From Puccinellia tenuiflora (taxonomy: Eukaryota; Streptophyta; Magnoliopsida; Poales; Poaceae): a DNA stretch of 64,000 bases. The notes below the pieces were generated by a model, which saw only the letters and a list, made by a program, of their open reading frames with translations, was not told the DNA's origin and did no database searches. Where the stretch lies: assembly GCA_012064385.1 (NCBI GenBank), contig QRDG01000140.1, forward strand, positions 2,515,121-2,579,120. The letters are read 5' to 3'. Below, piece after piece: positions 22,171 to 32,899 of the stretch (the stretch's first letter is position 1; every line of letters starts with the position of its first letter). The translations under genes were made by a program, and so were the position numbers.

Positions 22171-23352
22171 TGTCGTCGTGGTGAACAACAGATGCCTAGG
22201 GGTAGGCTTAAGTTTGGGGGCCGATTGGACGCTAGAGGATTCGGGGAGGGATTGTGCAATAGATATCACACGAACATACACACGATTTACCCAGGTTCGG
22301 GGCCCTCGTGAGGAGGTAAAACCCCTACTCCTGCTTGTCTGACTATATTTGTGCATCGATCCATATTACAAGAGTGCTCCTTGAGCTGTATCTCTATTCT
22401 GAGCTAAACAGCACAAAACTCCTACGGGGAGAGGAGCTAGCAGAGAATGCTGGGGAGAAAATGAGCTAAGGAGGCTGCCTGCGCCGTGTCCCTCGTCTCC
22501 TCCCCCTGGTGCTCTTTAAATAGAGAGAGCCCAGGGGACAACCAGGGGGCAAGAAGCAATATTCACCGATGTGATTACTGGGGTCTAATCAGACTATCTC
22601 CCAATAGTGCAAACCATGTCTACAGTGGTCCTTGTCTTCTGGTCCGTGTCTGCAGCATCTCCTCGTCAACGATCTTATCCTCTGGTAGGTGGTAGCTGAT
22701 ACTGGCACTAGTAGTTGTCTCGGCAGGAATGATCATGAGACCTTGGCCTGTGTCGGGTCTGAATCTTTCAGTCGAGCGAGCTGAGCAATCGAGGTGCAGG
22801 GAACCATGCGGATCGTCACAGCGATCCGGACTCTGGGGAAGAGTAGGCGATGATTCGGTCGATCGTCACAGCGATCCGGGCGCTGGGAATCACGACCCAA
22901 CCGAATCTGGGCGCAACACGCCGGCCCACCCGAGTCATGAGATCCGGCCCAGCCAGGTCGGGGACACTCGGGCCACCCGAGTCACGAGATCCGGCCCAGC
23001 CGGGTCGGGGACACTCGGCCCACCCGAGTGCAGAGCCGGCCCACCCGGGTCAGTGTAACCCGGTAGAGGGCATTCTAGGCCCAACCGGGTCAGGAAACGT
23101 TCGGCCCATCCGAGTCCGAGGTAACTCGGCCCAGCCGAGTAGAACTATATGAAGCTAGGGAGCCACAGCCCATCCGAGGTAGCTGGATGATCCGGTCCAG
23201 TGAAGAATAAATCCGGATTGCATGGCTTAACTCGGCCCAGACTACCTCCTTGACCTTTTTCTTTATTCTTTACATATTTAATTCTCTTCTTATCTTCTTT
23301 TATTTACTCGACCACCCCACAACTTTGGGATACCGGGGTAACATCCCCGACA
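22171..23352 (-). repeat. 5' LTR of element D (1182 bp)
   Basis: Its termini match the 3' LTR (TGTCGTCG to CCCCGACA). Its outer edge abuts GTTAG, the target duplication. The near-identity of the two LTRs indicates a recent insertion. Confidence 0.93.
22514..22523 (-). promoter_or_regulatory. TATA-like box in the D 5' LTR
   Basis: CTATTTAAAG on the minus strand, the likely core promoter of element D transcription. Confidence 0.5.
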
Positions 23353-23394
23353 GTTAGTATGCAATGCAAACAAGAATAAAAGTTTAGCACAACG

Positions 23395-23413
23395 CTCCCC
23401 GGCAACGGCGCCA
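23395..23413 (-). other. Primer binding site of element E (tRNA-Asp type)
   Basis: The minus strand reads TGGCGCCGTTGCCGGGGAG, the well-known complement of plant tRNA-Asp used by many grass Gypsy elements. It lies 10 bases from the LTR edge at 23424. Confidence 0.88.
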
Positions 23414-23423
23414 GAAAAGTACT

Positions 23424-24280
23424 TGATAATCCCCAAGAGCAAGGAATCACTGTAGCACAATTCGATAAGTATTTGAGTGTCGAACCCATGAGGAGCTGAA
23501 GGTAAACTATCTATTCTCTAAAGCCCTATAACCTTCTTATATGGCCTTTTACGGAAAGCAATAAATTTGAGTATGAAAGGAACTAACTAATGGCAGCAAG
23601 TGATGTGGAGAAGGTTTATCTAGCAACAAGTTTCTAAGAGCAAGTTTTCTGATGCAAGTTTCTAAGAGCAGTAAGTAGCAAGGATCTCAAGTAGCAAATA
23701 TCTCAAGGGAGCAAATGTTCTGGCAATTGTTATTTCATTCGTGTGGTTGTCACAATTAGTGAAGCACATGTTTTAGTCTTAATTGTTTCTTCTAGGGGGG
23801 AGCCATAAATAGTTGTAGCCAAGTAAATGAGAAAATTACACAACTCTTATGATGGATCTCATGGCCAATTAAATGTGCAGCACAAGAATTATTAAGACAT
23901 AATTGTCCCACCATAGCCTTAAGTTCTAGGGTCCCCAATAGAGTAACTTCATGATTCGATCTCGGGTTTACTTGTCCTCCCAAGTCCTCCTCACTCCATT
24001 ACCTTACCGATGATCACCTTACATGCATTCCCCAACATATGCGTGCACTCATACATTGTACATCAAGACAATCATAAAAGATAACAAAACTTGTATGCAA
24101 CCAATCAACGAACTATTTCACTAATGCCATGAACAAATCACTTCTAAACATAGATGGAGAGACACAATAGATCACGGGAAAAGTATATTGCATCATACAT
24201 CATGTTTGCCAAGAGTTTACAGTGGAGAGATGGAGATGATCTTGCTGTAAATGTTGATGATGATCACGCCGGAGGGGGGT
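23424..24280 (-). repeat. Element E 5' LTR, part 1
   Basis: It starts TGATAATCCCC at the primer-site side and runs to the CACTA element G insertion. It is AT-rich and has no supported gene. Confidence 0.75.
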
Positions 24281-24388
24281 CACTACAAGAGAACTAGCCC
24301 ATAGAGACACTATTTTGTTCCTGTAGAGACATTTATATTGTCTCTACATAGTTGTAGAGACATTTTCCACATTGTCTCAAAAGTGTCA

Positions 24389-27192
24389 TGTAACATCCCA
24401 AATTTCAAAAAATTGCATTTCATGCATATCATGGCATCTTTGTTGCATTTGTGATTAATTATTTTTCCTAAAAACAGAAATATTTTTATTAAATTTTTAT
24501 AAGAAAATGCCAATAAAGGCCATTTTTAATGCCAGTGGCAAACTTGTAAATAAAAATATTCAAAATATTTTGCAAATAAGTTATTCTGGTAAATATTTTA
24601 ATTACAAGTTTTTACAATTTTATTTCATAATTTTTGGGCTTTTATTTTAAAAGTTATTAGCAATTTCAGAAAAGGTTTAAATCAAAAAAAAATGATGACG
24701 CACGCTGACGTCATCCGACCTTCCTCCTCCTGCCGGTGGCCATTCATGGCCGAAACCCCCCAACTCACATCCCACTCGAATCTGGCTTAATGCCGCACTC
24801 CCCCTCCCTCCCACGATGCCCCTCTTAATCCCCACCACCTCCTCTCCCTTTTGCCCCATTCTCCTCCACCCGAGAGCCACCAGGCCGCCCATACTCGAGC
24901 CCGCCGTTCCGCCTCTGTCCACCGCCATCGACCACGGTTTCCGGCCAACTCCGGCGTCCCCGTACCCTCTCGCCACCCCCTTTCTCTCTATCTCTTTGTC
25001 GCGCACCGGTTTGACACCTTTTGGCGCCGCTTTGTTCCCCAGATCAACGAGGACGACCACGTTCGGGCCGCCGCCTCCTCCAACTCCGGTGAGGAATTGA
25101 AGGAGCACCAGAGCACCCCGACACCGACGACCTCACCACCACGCCCACCTCGACCTCCTGCTCGTCGTGGTATGCGCTGCTCTCCCTCTCTCCCTCCGGT
25201 TGCGCCGGAACGACCGTGCCGGCCCGCCGCCGCGCGGGCTAGGTTTCCGGCCAGCCGCGCCGCTCGGCCCAGGCCGATCCATTTCAGGCTGCTGGATCTT
25301 GATCCGACGGCCTCGTTTTTACGTTTTTACCGAACCGGTACGGGCCAATCAGAAGCAGCCACGTCGCCCTATTCTTTTTCTGTTTTCTGTTTTAGGCAGA
25401 AAATCATCCAAACTTGTAAAATTCATATCTCCTAAACCACAAATCCAAATTTAGTGATTTTGATGTCTATGGATTGAGAAAAATGAGTAGAATCTAGTGG
25501 TATAGGTTTTGTTAATTTTTGTGTTGTGCATAAACTTGTTATTTGCAGATTGTGTATTAACTTATTTAGGCTATAAAATGAGTTTTACAAATCCAATTTG
25601 AGTGATTCAAATTGCAGAGGCTTTGTAATGATGTCCTCTATCCAGTAGCATGTTCATCATATTTTATTAAAATGTTTTTATGCAGAAACTTTAGAATTGG
25701 TGAGTTTGCCCTTATTTGAGTGTTTTAGAATTACTCCTATTAAGTAAATTAATAAAAAATTGATTTGTGGCATCATGCATATAGCACAACCAGAAAACAG
25801 AAAGTAACCTTATATTTGTGTTGTTGTAAAATTTTGCATATTCATGCATGGCATAATTTTTGTATTGTCACTTGTGTGAATTTTGTATGTTTATTTGTGT
25901 GTTTTGTATTTTTGTTAGATTATTCGGAGGGAGCCGAAGACTTTTGCAACTGCTACTCCTGCCACTCTTGTTGCCAAGGCAAGTGGCACACTTGCATATT
26001 TCTGTCCTATTATTTTGAATTATGCATATTGTAGTATTATTTGGAAAATTGCATGATAGGTTATTAGTATTGCTATGCTAAAAACTGTTTAGTATAGTTC
26101 CTCCTTTTACTAGTTGGTCTAGATGCACCTATGATAACTTGGTAGAATTTTAGTCTTGCCATGTAAAATGTTGTTTTTGATAAAACTAAAATAACTACTA
26201 AGTTGAAAGAACCTCCTGGGTGGATTTTGGTATTGCTTGGCGGTTGGAGTTGAGTGGCTGCTCGGGGCCATGTCTATGGTTTTACCCGAGTATGTGCACT
26301 TGTGGATGGCCACCCAGGGACAAAGAGATCAACGTTACTCCCTGTTTAGTTAGCTTCCAGTGCAGCCATTAGTCATATGGGCTCTGTCTTGATCAACTAA
26401 GTTGTGTGGACTCACCCCGGCTTGACAGGTGGTGGTAGAGGGTTGTAGATGGAACGTGTCAGGCCGGTATGGGGTGGGAAAATGCTTCTGAAAGATCTCG
26501 TCTTAACCTTCTTATTTTCCCCGAAGCACTAATGGAGTGTGAGGGATAGTTTGGGTTGGTTAAGTCTAGTGGTGAAAGTGCACAACCTCTGTAGAGTGTC
26601 AATCTAAGTACTTAGCCGTGTCCCCGGTTACGGACGATTCTGAGCAAGCTGGACGAGGACGTCAACGGAAGATCTCATCACTCTAATTTCTCTAAGTAAA
26701 ATTTTGAAGGGCGAACAAGGGTATTTGAGACAATGGTTGTCATACCATACTTGTCTCGTTTAGATGAAAAAGTTTTATAAAGAGTTAGGAAAAAGTTGGC
26801 TTTCTGCAAAATATCCTTCAAACTCCACCAAGCCAAATATGCATATAGGTTACTAGAGTTGTTCCAATATGAGTCCTGATATCTTTTATCAGGTTGTTCT
26901 GATGAAGAGTGAGGTTCGTTAAGGGTTTCGAGTCTTCAACCGACATGCTCGCCTGTGGCTGCATGAAGATGATGAGGGCTCCATGAATAAAGTTATTTCC
27001 GCTGTTTACTCTTTGAGCTAGCCTTGAGCTATGCAAGTTGTAATGGATATTTTCCTAAGTACTTGGATCATTCGTGTAATAATTGATGCACTGTTGTGAT
27101 ATTCATCTTAACTATGTGTGCAAATGATTCGATCCAGGGATTTGCACTATACACAGGGATCGTGCCTATATTTTAAGTGCAGGTCCGCTACA
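24389..27192 (+). repeat. 5' LTR of element B (2804 bp)
   Basis: It begins TGTAACATCCC and ends GGTCCGCTACA. A GC-rich island lies at about 24780-25330. About 57 bp near 26880 are missing relative to the 3' LTR. Confidence 0.95.
25919..25978 (+). other. Conserved exon-like block in the B 5' LTR
   Basis: A 60-bp block follows TTTTTGTTAG and ends GCCAAG before GCAAGTGG, a near-consensus GC donor. One frame reads DYSEGAEDFCNCYSC after a phase-1 junction. Upstream, CTCCG/GTGAGG near 25093 is a plausible donor in a compatible phase. The same position in A and C holds a 63-bp counterpart. Confidence 0.45.
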
Positions 27193-27194
27193 GA

Positions 27195-27208
27195 TGGTAT
27201 CAGAGCAC
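27195..27208 (+). other. Primer binding site of element B (tRNA-iMet type)
   Basis: TGGTATCAGAGCAC lies two bases inside the 5' LTR. An ATG overlapping this site is in frame with the downstream ORF but is unlikely to be used. Confidence 0.92.
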
Positions 27209-27382
27209 TGTGTTGCCTGTAGGTTCGAAACCCTAAGTTTGGATAGAAATAGGTGGACCAAAAATTATTTTCTAAGTTATAAAGTATACAAAAATTTCAG
27301 TATGCTTTTTTCCTTAAGTTTTACTCGTAACCTCTTGACATATGAAAATTTTAATCTCATATCTTGTTTCTTATACTTAAGG

Positions 27383-28201
27383 ATGACGAGCTTCAACTTC
27401 AGCACCGCCGATGACTTCAAGGACACTCGTTTTGGTGGCTATCTCCTCGAGCTAGCTGGACTGTTGGAGCTACCCGTGCCGACGATCAAGGGCAATATTC
27501 TGAAGAAGTTCAACAAGGAAGCCTGTTGGGGGATCAAGGCCATCCAAGCTGGACGACAGACCGAGCCCCAGACTGATGCCATCGAGATCAAAGTGATTAG
27601 CGACTCCATGGAGAAGGGACTCAACCTCGTCATTCAGGACCTGATAGCACGCCTTTGCGGACGTCATCACCGGGAGCTGAGGGGTCACTACTTCCATCAC
27701 TTTGGGAGACGGTCCGAAGAGGGAGAGCCTTATGACATCGACGCCGAAGATAGGTGCAAGTTTAAGCCCATATGTAGGTACCTTCAGGACTTAGAGAACC
27801 ACCTCAATGACCTCCATGAAGATAGACACTCCGAGCTTTTGAAGAATGATGAGCTATGTGCCCAACTCAAGGAGAGTGAGAAGAAGATCCAGGCTCAAGA
27901 AGAAGAAGCCAAGGCCCAGCAGGAGTCGTTCAAGGCACAGGAGAAGAAGTTCCAGAATCAAGAGAAGAGAAACCAGGCAAAGAATAAGGAGATAAGGACC
28001 TTGAAGATGGAGCTTGCAAGCAATGAAGTGGAGCTAGAAGCTGACCATGACTTGATTGAGTGCCTTCGTGCAGAGAAGAGGGAGCTACAGGAGAAGAACT
28101 CCGCTCTGGAGAAGGAGTTGAAGGAGCTCAAGATGGCGCTTGACAAGGAGGGAATCACTATTGATATAGTGGAAGAGGATGAGGATGCCATGGTCGAGTA
28201 G
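27383..28201 (+). CDS. Additional ORF of element B, coiled-coil protein of unknown function
   Basis: A 272-residue frame lies between the primer site and gag, an extra protein that elements A and C lack. I choose the ATG at 27383 (MTSFNFSTADDF), because the earlier in-frame ATG lies in the primer site and the intervening residues look like translated leader. Residues 1-145 form a mixed globular-looking region (LLELAGLLELPVP, LNLVIQDLIARLCGRHHREL). Residues about 145-260 are Lys/Glu/Gln-rich with heptad character (KKIQAQEEEAKAQQE, ENSALEKELKELKM) and predict a long coiled coil, and the tail is acidic. No zinc knuckle, protease or envelope-like membrane segment is visible. It is uninterrupted, which suggests recent selection or recent insertion. 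It might act in particle assembly or chromatin targeting, but that is speculation. Confidence 0.75.
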   Translation: MTSFNFSTADDFKDTRFGGYLLELAGLLELPVPTIKGNILKKFNKEACWGIKAIQAGRQTEPQTDAIEIKVISDSMEKGLNLVIQDLIARLCGRHHRELRGHYFHHFGRRSEEGEPYDIDAEDRCKFKPICRYLQDLENHLNDLHEDRHSELLKNDELCAQLKESEKKIQAQEEEAKAQQESFKAQEKKFQNQEKRNQAKNKEIRTLKMELASNEVELEADHDLIECLRAEKRELQEKNSALEKELKELKMALDKEGITIDIVEEDEDAMVE

Positions 28202-28443
28202 ACTAGTTAGCGAGACTACCATTCTTCTACTTCGATGCTACCTTTCGTTTTTGTGTTGACCTACCAACTTGTGGTATGGCAGTACAACCTTGGTGTGTTT
28301 TGCTTTCCGAATAATCTGTTAGTTTTTATTAAAAGTTTGTGTTGAGCTTGTGTTTGTTGTTGTTAATTTGGTGTTGACTGTTTGTCTGGGTATAATATTT
28401 CTTTAGTTCTTTCCATCTATACTTATCTATTCTTAAACCACAG

Positions 28444-31400
28444 ATGCCTCCTCGTCGAAATCCCGAGAACAACAACAACAACACCGATGCTATGCTTCAA
28501 CAGATGATAGCAGCACAGACTCAGCTGATGACAATGATGGCGCAATTCATGGCCAATCAAAATGCGCCGCCACCGCCACCACCCCCGCCACCACCACCAC
28601 CCCCTCAAGTGGACAGACTTGCAAGATTTCTGAGGCTTAGGCCTAACAAGTTCTCAACTGCAACTGAACCTATTGTGGCAGATGACTGGCTTCGTTCTAT
28701 GCACAAGGACTTGGTGACTTGTGAGTGCACCGACACTGAGATGGTGAGATTCACAGCTCATTTGTTGGAGGGGCCAGCAGCTCAATGGTGGGAAACATAT
28801 CAAATCACCCACCCTCTGAATGGCTTGACTTGGGAAACCTTCAAGGAAGGCTTTCGTAATGCCCATATCTCTTCGGGCATTATGAACTTGAAGAAGGAAG
28901 AGTTCAGAAGTCTGAGACAGGGAAACAGGACGCTTAAGGAGTACATGGATGACTTCTATGCATTGTCCCATTATGCACCTGAATACATTGACACAGATGG
29001 CAAGAGGAAAGAAAAATTCCTCAAGGGGTTGTGTGACGAGCTGAAAATTCCTTTGACCGTCGCATACGCCCCAAATTATCAGGCCCTCTTGGACCAAGCC
29101 ATCGCACTGGAAGATAATATCAAGAAGGCTGAAAACAGAAAGAGGAAGCTGAGTACCAACAAACACCATTCCGAGCCCTCATTCAAGAAGCACTTCTCGC
29201 ATGATATGAGCCATGGACATAAACATGGTAACCACCACAGTGGAGGAAGCAACCACAAGCATCATGGTCATGACCACACAGGTGGATTCAAGGGAAACAA
29301 TGGAGGCTACAAAGGAAATGGACATGCTGGCCATAATCATAACCATGGACAGCATCGCCCAAATCTAGAACACAAGAGGGATCTCGGCCAAGTGACTTGT
29401 TACAAGTGCAAGAATAAGGGCCACTATGCAACTGAATGCCCAGAAAAGAAGGCTGAAGAAGCTAAGCCCAACCCTTTCCAGAAGGGACATGTGAACCACG
29501 TCAATGTGGAAGAAGTTTATGATGAACCCGATGCTGTGATTGGTACATTCTTGCTTAATTCATTTCCAGCATTAGTCTTATTTGATACTGGAGCATCGCA
29601 TTCATTCATTTCAAGAGCTTTTGTAAACAAACATGGGCTAGCAGTTGAAAACATTGGGAAACCTCTTAAAGTAAGTTCTCCTGGTGGAGAAATGATAGTG
29701 AACTCAGGGTGTAGACAACTAGTTATGGAAGTTGGAAAACACCCGTTCCCCGCGGACTTAATTATCCTAGAAACCCAAGGTTTGGATGTCATCATCGGGA
29801 TGGATTGGATGACTCGTTATGAAGGGATTATTGATTGCGCAAACAGAACAATCACCCTCACCACACCAGAAAGAAAGAAGATAAGGTTCCGATCAAGGTT
29901 TGAACTGAAGAAAGTTAGGCTTAATTCTCTTAAGGGGGTTAGCCTAGGAGATGTCCTAATAGTGAAGGAATATCCAGATGTGTTTCCAGAAGAATTACCG
30001 GGAATGCCACCCGATAGAGATGTTGAGTTCCTCATTGAACTAAAACCGGGTACGGGACCAATTGCTAAAAGACCATACCCAATGGCCACAGATGAATTGA
30101 AAGAACTCAAGAAGCAACTTGACGAGCATCTGCAGAAGGGATTTATACGTCCAAGTTCCTCACCATGGGGAGCACCAATTCTGTTCGTCCAGAAGAAGGA
30201 TAGTACACAGAGGCTAGTCACGGACTATCGAGCACCGAATGAGCAAACCATCAAGAATAAGTACCCCCTACCCAAAATCAATGATCTCTTCGATCAATTG
30301 GAGGGTGCTTGTGTCTTTTCTAAAATCGATCTTCGATCAGGGTACTTCCAGATGAAAGTCAGAGAAATGGACATACCCAAGACCGCGTTTACCACTAGAT
30401 ACGGTCTATATGAGTATACGGTGATGCCATTTGGTTTGACCAATGCACCAGCATATTTCATGAACATGATGAATAAAGTGTTTATGGAATTTTTGGATAA
30501 GTTTGTTGTTGTATTCATCGATGACATCTTAGTCTATTCTAAAAGCCATAAGGAGCATGAAGAACACTTACATTTGATATTACAAAGGCTCAGAGAGCAT
30601 AAACTATATGCCAAATTCAGCAAATGTGAATTTTGGTTGGAGCAAGCTGGATTCCTAGGACACGTTGTGTCTAAGGATGGAATTGCGGTGGATCCTGAAA
30701 AAGTATCCGCGGTGACTAACTGGGAACCACTGAAGAATGTTGGGGAAATCCGCAGTTTTCTAGGTCTGGCAGGATACTACCGGAGATTCATTGAGAATTT
30801 CTCCAAAATTGCCAAACCTATGACTGAATTGCTGAAGAAGGGTAAGAAGTATGAATGGTCCGAAGATTGTGAATCTAGCTTTCAAGAACTGAAGAAGAAA
30901 TTAGTATCCGCCCCTGTTCTGTGTCTGCCAGATATAGAGAAAGATTTCCAAGTCTATTGTGACGCTTCACGTCATGGCTTGGGAAGTGTGTTAATGCAAG
31001 GAGGCAAGGTAGTGTCTTATGCTTCAAGACAGCTTAAGAAGCATGAAGTTAATTACCCCACTCATGACTTGGATTTAGCTTCAGTGGTGCATGCTTTGAA
31101 GACATGGAGGCAATATTTGTTTGGCAACCGTTGTGAAGTGTTCACTGATCACAAAAGTGTGAAATATATCTTTACCCAGAAGGAGTTGAATATGCGTCAG
31201 AGGAGATGGTTAGAACTTATCAAAGACTATGATTTGAGTATACAGTACCATCCTGGAAAAGCCAACGTAGTGGCTGATGCTTTGAGCCGCAAGGTCTATG
31301 TAAATGGACTTACGGCAGGAGAATTACCTGAAGATTTATGCAAAGAATTTAAGGACCTTAGGTTGGAAGTGGTACCTGAGGGATTCTTAGCATCATTAGA

Positions 31401-32697
31401 AGTACAACCTCTTTTGGTGGACAAAATCAAGGAAGCACAGAAAGGTGATAAAGTGATGGAAGAAATCAAAAAGAACCTGAGCGAAGGCAAGGCCAAAGGT
31501 TTTCGGGAAGATGAAAACGGTACCATGTGGTTTGGGAAACGCATTTGCGTACCGCAAGATGAAGCCCTTAGGAAGTTGATTCTTCAACAAGCTCATGACT
31601 CCCCTTACTCAATACATCCAGGTAACACTAAGATGTATATGGATGTTAAGGAGAGATTCTGGTGGAATGGTTTGAAGAGAGATATCGCTGAGTATATCGC
31701 AAAATGTGATGTATGCAGTCGTGTGAAGGCCGAACACCAGAAGCCAGCAGGATTACTACAACCGTTACCAGTGCCAGACTGGAAATGGGAACAAATTGGG
31801 ATGGATTTCATCACAGGTTTACCACGAACCAAATCGGGATATGATTCGATTTGGGTTATAGTGGACCGTCTAACTAAGGTAGCTCACTTCGTGCCCGTGA
31901 AGACTACCTATACAAGTGCCAAGCTAGCAGAAATCTATATGAAGAAAATTGTTTGCTTACACGGAGTTCCTAAGAAGATTGTATCTGATAGGGGTACCCA
32001 ATTTACCTCTCATTTCTGGAAGCAATTGCATGAATCACTTGGAACCAGGCTGGAGTTTAGCACAGCTTTCCACCCACAGACTGATGGACAGACAGAAAGA
32101 GTAAATCAAATTTTAGAGGATATGCTGAGAGCATGTGCATTGGACTATAAGTCTAGCTGGGATGATAACCTTCCATATGCTGAGTTCTCTTACAACAATA
32201 GTTTTCAAGTCAGCATTGGAATGTCACCTTTTGAAGCCCTGTATGGAAGGAAATGCACTACACCATTACTTTGGAGTGGTGTAGGAGAGCGTAGTCTATT
32301 TGGACCAGATATAATTAAAGAAGCAGAAGAGAAGGTGAGATTGATCAAAGATAGACTGAAGGTTGCCCAATCTAGACAGAAGAGTTATGCTGACTCCAAA
32401 CGAAGGGAGATCGTTTATGAAGTAGGTGATAGAGCCTATCTTAGAGTTTCACCACTTCGTGGTGTAAAGAGATTTGGGATCAAAGGAAAGTTGGCACCTC
32501 GATTTATCGGACCCTACAAGATCTTGTCTCGCAAGGGAGAAGTAGCTTATGAGTTGGAACTACCGGAGGTCTTATCGGCTGTCCATAATGTTTTCCATGT
32601 GAGCCAGTTGAAGAAATGTCATCCGGAGATGGCAGAAACACCACTAAGAGATACAGTGCCGCTAAGAAGTTCAACTGGAGAGCGATCTTACTTATGA
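28444..32697 (+). CDS. Element B gag-pol polyprotein (1417 aa)
   Basis: One uninterrupted frame from ATG 28444 (MPPRRNPE) includes a Pro run at about 40-54 and the gag core (ADDWLRSMHKDL, AAQWWETY). A His/Gly/Asn-rich linker precedes the CCHC knuckle CYKCKNKGHYATEC at 319-332. Protease has DTGA at 381-384 and IIGMDWM. RT carries FSKIDLRSGY and FIDD at 691-694. RNase H has YCDASRHGLG with Asp840. Integrase has an HHCC zinc finger from about His1051 to CDVCSRVK, and a DDE core at Asp1121, Asp1182 and Glu1218 (35 residues between the last two), then the GPY/F region. Together these would copy the RNA and integrate the cDNA. The frame ends GERSYL, before the chromodomain, which lies in another frame. 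All visible catalytic residues are intact. Confidence 0.95.
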   Translation: MPPRRNPENNNNNTDAMLQQMIAAQTQLMTMMAQFMANQNAPPPPPPPPPPPPPQVDRLARFLRLRPNKFSTATEPIVADDWLRSMHKDLVTCECTDTEMVRFTAHLLEGPAAQWWETYQITHPLNGLTWETFKEGFRNAHISSGIMNLKKEEFRSLRQGNRTLKEYMDDFYALSHYAPEYIDTDGKRKEKFLKGLCDELKIPLTVAYAPNYQALLDQAIALEDNIKKAENRKRKLSTNKHHSEPSFKKHFSHDMSHGHKHGNHHSGGSNHKHHGHDHTGGFKGNNGGYKGNGHAGHNHNHGQHRPNLEHKRDLGQVTCYKCKNKGHYATECPEKKAEEAKPNPFQKGHVNHVNVEEVYDEPDAVIGTFLLNSFPALVLFDTGASHSFISRAFVNKHGLAVENIGKPLKVSSPGGEMIVNSGCRQLVMEVGKHPFPADLIILETQGLDVIIGMDWMTRYEGIIDCANRTITLTTPERKKIRFRSRFELKKVRLNSLKGVSLGDVLIVKEYPDVFPEELPGMPPDRDVEFLIELKPGTGPIAKRPYPMATDELKELKKQLDEHLQKGFIRPSSSPWGAPILFVQKKDSTQRLVTDYRAPNEQTIKNKYPLPKINDLFDQLEGACVFSKIDLRSGYFQMKVREMDIPKTAFTTRYGLYEYTVMPFGLTNAPAYFMNMMNKVFMEFLDKFVVVFIDDILVYSKSHKEHEEHLHLILQRLREHKLYAKFSKCEFWLEQAGFLGHVVSKDGIAVDPEKVSAVTNWEPLKNVGEIRSFLGLAGYYRRFIENFSKIAKPMTELLKKGKKYEWSEDCESSFQELKKKLVSAPVLCLPDIEKDFQVYCDASRHGLGSVLMQGGKVVSYASRQLKKHEVNYPTHDLDLASVVHALKTWRQYLFGNRCEVFTDHKSVKYIFTQKELNMRQRRWLELIKDYDLSIQYHPGKANVVADALSRKVYVNGLTAGELPEDLCKEFKDLRLEVVPEGFLASLEVQPLLVDKIKEAQKGDKVMEEIKKNLSEGKAKGFREDENGTMWFGKRICVPQDEALRKLILQQAHDSPYSIHPGNTKMYMDVKERFWWNGLKRDIAEYIAKCDVCSRVKAEHQKPAGLLQPLPVPDWKWEQIGMDFITGLPRTKSGYDSIWVIVDRLTKVAHFVPVKTTYTSAKLAEIYMKKIVCLHGVPKKIVSDRGTQFTSHFWKQLHESLGTRLEFSTAFHPQTDGQTERVNQILEDMLRACALDYKSSWDDNLPYAEFSYNNSFQVSIGMSPFEALYGRKCTTPLLWSGVGERSLFGPDIIKEAEEKVRLIKDRLKVAQSRQKSYADSKRREIVYEVGDRAYLRVSPLRGVKRFGIKGKLAPRFIGPYKILSRKGEVAYELELPEVLSAVHNVFHVSQLKKCHPEMAETPLRDTVPLRSSTGERSYL

Positions 32698-32870
32698 AGA
32701 GAAGCCTATAAAGATCTTAGAGACAGCATAAAGGGTTACTCGTACCAAAACCATCAAGTTCTGCAAAGTCCAATGGAACCATCATACTGAGGAGGAAGCC
32801 ACATGGGAGCGAGAAGATGATCTCCGAGAAGACCACCCTCACCTATTTTCTAGCCAACCCGAATCTCGGG
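32698..32870 (+). pseudogene. Detached chromodomain of element B
   Basis: In a different frame from gag-pol the sequence reads KPIKILET, an in-frame TAA (32729-32731), then TKTIKFCKVQWNHHTEEEATWE and HLFSSQPE before a stop. This is the chromodomain seen intact in A and, apart from upstream stops, in C. A frameshift between about 32650 and 32695 plus the TAA separate it from the polyprotein. B integrase would therefore lack its histone-reading tail unless frameshifting and readthrough both occur. Confidence 0.8.
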
Positions 32871-32884
32871 GACGAGATTCATCT

Positions 32885-32899
32885 TAAGGGGGTTAGGTT
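32885..32899 (+). other. Polypurine tract of element B
   Basis: TAAGGGGGTTAGGTT directly precedes the 3' LTR. Confidence 0.82.

Larger units (their letters stand above)
19088..23352 (-). mobile_element. Element D: young non-autonomous LTR retrotransposon (4265 bp)
   Basis: Two near-identical LTRs flank 1.9 kb of internal DNA, with perfect 5-bp duplications GTTAG (19083-19087 and 23353-23357). The primer site beside the right LTR is identical to that of the Tat element H, and orientation is minus. No protease, RT or integrase can be found, so it depends on enzymes supplied in trans, plausibly by Tat relatives. It lies in the leader of element E. Confidence 0.93.

Noticed and set aside
24677..25454. 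GC-rich reading frames in the B LTRs (also 33313-33983)
   Set aside because: The same sequence occurs in both LTRs with overlapping frames on both strands. This is composition-driven and not an independent gene.
27194..27382. Upstream extension of the element B additional ORF to an ATG in the primer site
   Set aside because: That ATG overlaps the tRNA primer site, and the encoded residues look like translated leader. The ATG at 27383 is a better start.
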